Shown piece after piece: positions 62,092 through 64,000 of a stretch of DNA of 64,000 nucleotides (within the stretch, counting starts at the first letter, position 1; each line of letters opens with the position of its first letter). A program made the translations under genes and the position numbers. The notes under the pieces were generated by a model. The model searched no databases and was not told the DNA's origin. It saw only the letters and a list, made by a program, of their open reading frames with translations. Source of the DNA: a virus; IMG/VR virus record IMGVR_UViG_3300022752_000038, positions 1 through 64,000 of that record. One strand, given 5' to 3'.

Positions 62092-63711
62092 ATGGCAAAA
62101 CAAATTTTCTTTGATTCTCACAGTCGAGATGGCTTAAAGCGTGGAATTGATACGCTAGCAAATGCAGTAAAAGTAACATTAGGACCTAAGGGCCGTAATG
62201 TAGTTATTGACAAACCAGGCATGCCGCCCATTGTAACAAAAGACGGAGTATCTGTAGCTAAAGAAATTGATCTTAAAGATCCTTTAGAAAACATTGGCGC
62301 CCGACTAGTTAAGGAAGTAGCTAGCAAAACTGCCGATATTGCAGGAGATGGAACTACAACCGCCACGGTATTGGCACAGTCAATTATTACATCTGGTATT
62401 AAACATGTAGCAGCTGGAGCTAATCCTATAGAAGTAAAGCGAGGAATAGATAAAGCTGTAGCGGCCGTCGTTAACGAATTAGATAATATTGCAACTAAGA
62501 TTGATAATGAACATGAAAAGATCAAACAAGTAGCTTCAGTATCTGCTAATAACGATGATGCTATTGGTACATTGATTGCTGATGCAATGTCAGAAGTTGG
62601 ATTAGAAGGAGTTATTACTGTTGAAGAAGCAAAAGGAATTGAAACGGAACTTAAGACCGTAGAAGGAATGCAATTTGATAGAGGCTATATTTCGCCCTAT
62701 TTTATCACGGATAATGCTAAGATGGAAGCCGTGTACGAGACTCCGTATATTCTAATCTTTGATAAGAAAATCAGCCATGTTAAACAATTCTTGCCGATAC
62801 TAGAAAAGGTAGTACAGACCGGAAAACCATTGGTTATTATTGCCGAAGACGTTGATGGAGATGTGTTAGGTACATTGGTATTGAATCGTGTACGTGCTGG
62901 ACTTAAAGTTGTAGCAGTTAAGGCACCAGGATTCGGTGATCGTAGAAAAGAAATGTTGATGGATATTGCAACACTTACCGGTGCTAATCTTGTATCTGAA
63001 GAATTAGGACGTACGTTGGAAGATACTACAATTGAAGATTTGGGTATCGCTGAAAAGATAATTGTAGCCAAAGACACTACTACAATTGTCAATGGTTACG
63101 GGGCAGCTGAAGATATCAACCAACGTATTGAAATTATTAAGAATCAAATCGATGGCAGTACTTCAGATTATGACCGTGAAAAGCTACAAGAACGCTTAGC
63201 TAAAATGGTAGGCGGAGTAGCTGTATTATCTATCGGCGCTGCAACAGAAGTTGAAATGAAAGAGAAGAAAGACCGAGTCGATGATGCAGTTAGTGCAACC
63301 CGCGCTGCGGTAGAAGAAGGAATTGTTCCTGGAGGAGGTGTTGCCTTTATACGAGCACAAAAAGCACTTGATACTATTAATGTAGACAACGATGATCAGT
63401 CGTTTGGTGTTAATATTATTTATAAAGCTATCGAATCACCACTTCGACAAATTTGTGAGAATGCAGGAGTTGATGCATCGGTTATTATACGTGATATTAA
63501 AAATAGTAACGAGGTTGGTTACGGATATAATGCTCGTACAGAACAATTCGAAAACCTATTGACATCAGGCGTTATTGATCCAAAGAAAGTTACACGTGTA
63601 GCGCTTCAACATGCAGCGTCAATTGCATCAATGGTATTAACAACCGAGTGTGCTGTTATTAATATTCCAGAAGAGAATACTAAGCAACAAGCACCTCAAT
63701 ATGATTTGTAA
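62092..63711 (+). CDS. groEL: GroEL-like chaperonin
   Basis: Full-length Cpn60, 539 residues. It has [22 protein letters not shown], the ATPase [12 protein letters not shown] (D86), PYFITD and the signature [15 protein letters not shown]. The C-terminus ends KQQAPQYDL without the GGM repeats of host GroEL, which could alter the cavity. It should pair with the GroES at 52923. AAAAAAGG lies very near the ATG. Codon style matches its neighbours, so it seems long resident in the phage. Confidence 0.96.
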   Translation: MAKQIFFDSHSRDGLKRGIDTLANAVKVTLGPKGRNVVIDKPGMPPIVTKDGVSVAKEIDLKDPLENIGARLVKEVASKTADIAGDGTTTATVLAQSIITSGIKHVAAGANPIEVKRGIDKAVAAVVNELDNIATKIDNEHEKIKQVASVSANNDDAIGTLIADAMSEVGLEGVITVEEAKGIETELKTVEGMQFDRGYISPYFITDNAKMEAVYETPYILIFDKKISHVKQFLPILEKVVQTGKPLVIIAEDVDGDVLGTLVLNRVRAGLKVVAVKAPGFGDRRKEMLMDIATLTGANLVSEELGRTLEDTTIEDLGIAEKIIVAKDTTTIVNGYGAAEDINQRIEIIKNQIDGSTSDYDREKLQERLAKMVGGVAVLSIGAATEVEMKEKKDRVDDAVSATRAAVEEGIVPGGGVAFIRAQKALDTINVDNDDQSFGVNIIYKAIESPLRQICENAGVDASVIIRDIKNSNEVGYGYNARTEQFENLLTSGVIDPKKVTRVALQHAASIASMVLTTECAVINIPEENTKQQAPQYDL

Positions 63712-63733
63712 TTTATAAAAAAGGAATTATATT

Positions 63734-63973
63734 ATGGCTAACAAGGATATGACTAAAGTAGGTCTTGATACTGGCGCGCAACCTAAGTTGCGTGCTCAAG
63801 ATCTCGAAAACATCGTTTGTGAAAACTGCGGTGGTAGATTTTTTAGACAGGTACATGGATTTAAGCGTGTGCCAAAATTATTATCGCAGTCTGGTAAGGA
63901 AGAAATTATTCCGATTCCAACATTTCGTTGTGATGACTGTGGACATATTAATGATGAATTTATGTTAGCGTGA
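63734..63973 (+). CDS. Zinc-ribbon protein
   Basis: A 79-residue protein with two CxxC knuckles, VCENCGG (about residue 29) and FRCDDCGH (about 65), separated by 32 residues; this is a treble-clef or zinc-ribbon fold. AAAGGAA precedes the ATG. It may bind nucleic acid or RNA polymerase, but there is no specific match. Its stop overlaps a possible next start. Confidence 0.7.
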   Translation: MANKDMTKVGLDTGAQPKLRAQDLENIVCENCGGRFFRQVHGFKRVPKLLSQSGKEEIIPIPTFRCDDCGHINDEFMLA

Positions 63974-64000
63974 GTACAAAAGCAGCAACCATATTCGATC
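63970..64000 (+). CDS. Start of a further gene, cut by window end
   Basis: GTG at 63970 overlaps the zinc-ribbon stop by four bases (GTGA) and opens SxKAATIFD, running off the end. The overlap style matches other gene junctions. It could be the clamp-loader small subunit by position, which is a guess. Confidence 0.35.
   Translation, partial: MSTKAATIFD

Noticed and set aside
62092-63711. groEL as host DNA contamination or a recent host insertion
   Set aside because: It lies in the same strand and spacing pattern as flanking phage genes, lacks the GGM tail, and a phage groES is present.
63765-63968. 67-aa + strand ORF overlapping the zinc ribbon
   Set aside because: The overlapped frame carries two CxxC knuckles and a ribosome site; this one does not.

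Overview
The window is 64 kb of a tailed-phage genome, AT-rich, with every credible gene on the + strand, packed with short gaps, 1-26 bp overlaps and many stop/start fusions of the TAATG type. The virion and replication genes are those of a contractile-tailed, T4-like (distant 'far-T4') myophage: large terminase, portal, prohead protease, scaffold, major capsid protein, sheath, tube, tape measure, gp32-, UvsX-, gp41-, gp43-, gp44- and gp45-like proteins. No tRNA, CRISPR array or insertion sequence was seen, and no gene-free stretch exceeds about 200 bases. Both window ends cut through genes.

Layout. 1-4.8 kb: a ligase-fold nucleotidyltransferase, unknown proteins and a lysis cassette (endolysin-, holin- and spanin-like genes). 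4.8-14.8 kb: packaging and head genes, with a small separately transcribed bS21 ribosomal protein gene placed before the scaffold and capsid genes. 14.8-18.3 kb: PhoH and fibre/appendage genes. 18.3-37.9 kb: neck, sheath, tube, a gp26-like gene with a probable +1 frameshift, a 2349-residue tape measure and baseplate genes. 37.9-42.7 kb: a divergent family-A polymerase, a ferritin and unknown proteins. 42.7-49.1 kb: single-strand binding protein, recombinase, 5' nuclease, helicase and class II ribonucleotide reductase. 49.1-60 kb: a 7-deazaguanine set (QueD, QueE, FolE, DpdA-like), GroES, HPRT, family-B polymerase and a glycosyltransferase. 60-64 kb: sliding clamp, dUTPase, clamp loader, GroEL and a zinc ribbon.

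Regulation and host. Two promoter-like signals recur. ATATTTATWWTAAAT lies 7-45 bases upstream of 16 genes, mostly structural, and looks like a late promoter. TTTG-N18-20-TATA(A/T)T lies upstream of bS21, the scaffold, the family-A polymerase, the helicase and a small-gene block, with TATA(A/T)T boxes but no clear TTTG at two more sites; it resembles the -33/-7 promoters of Bacteroidota. A signal peptide ending in VCGQ also fits Bacteroidota, so I favour such a host, by inference only. Promoter-proximal genes of the second class mostly lack a Shine-Dalgarno sequence, while most structural genes have a clear AAAGGA-type one.

The most interesting ideas are: (1) a phage bS21 that might retune host ribosomes toward Shine-Dalgarno-led late mRNAs; (2) a probable programmed +1 frameshift upstream of the tape measure; (3) 7-deazaguanine DNA modification with a neighbouring glycosyltransferase; (4) a second, unusual DNA polymerase and a phage ferritin; (5) a C-terminal tag shared by the scaffold and a ParB-like protein.
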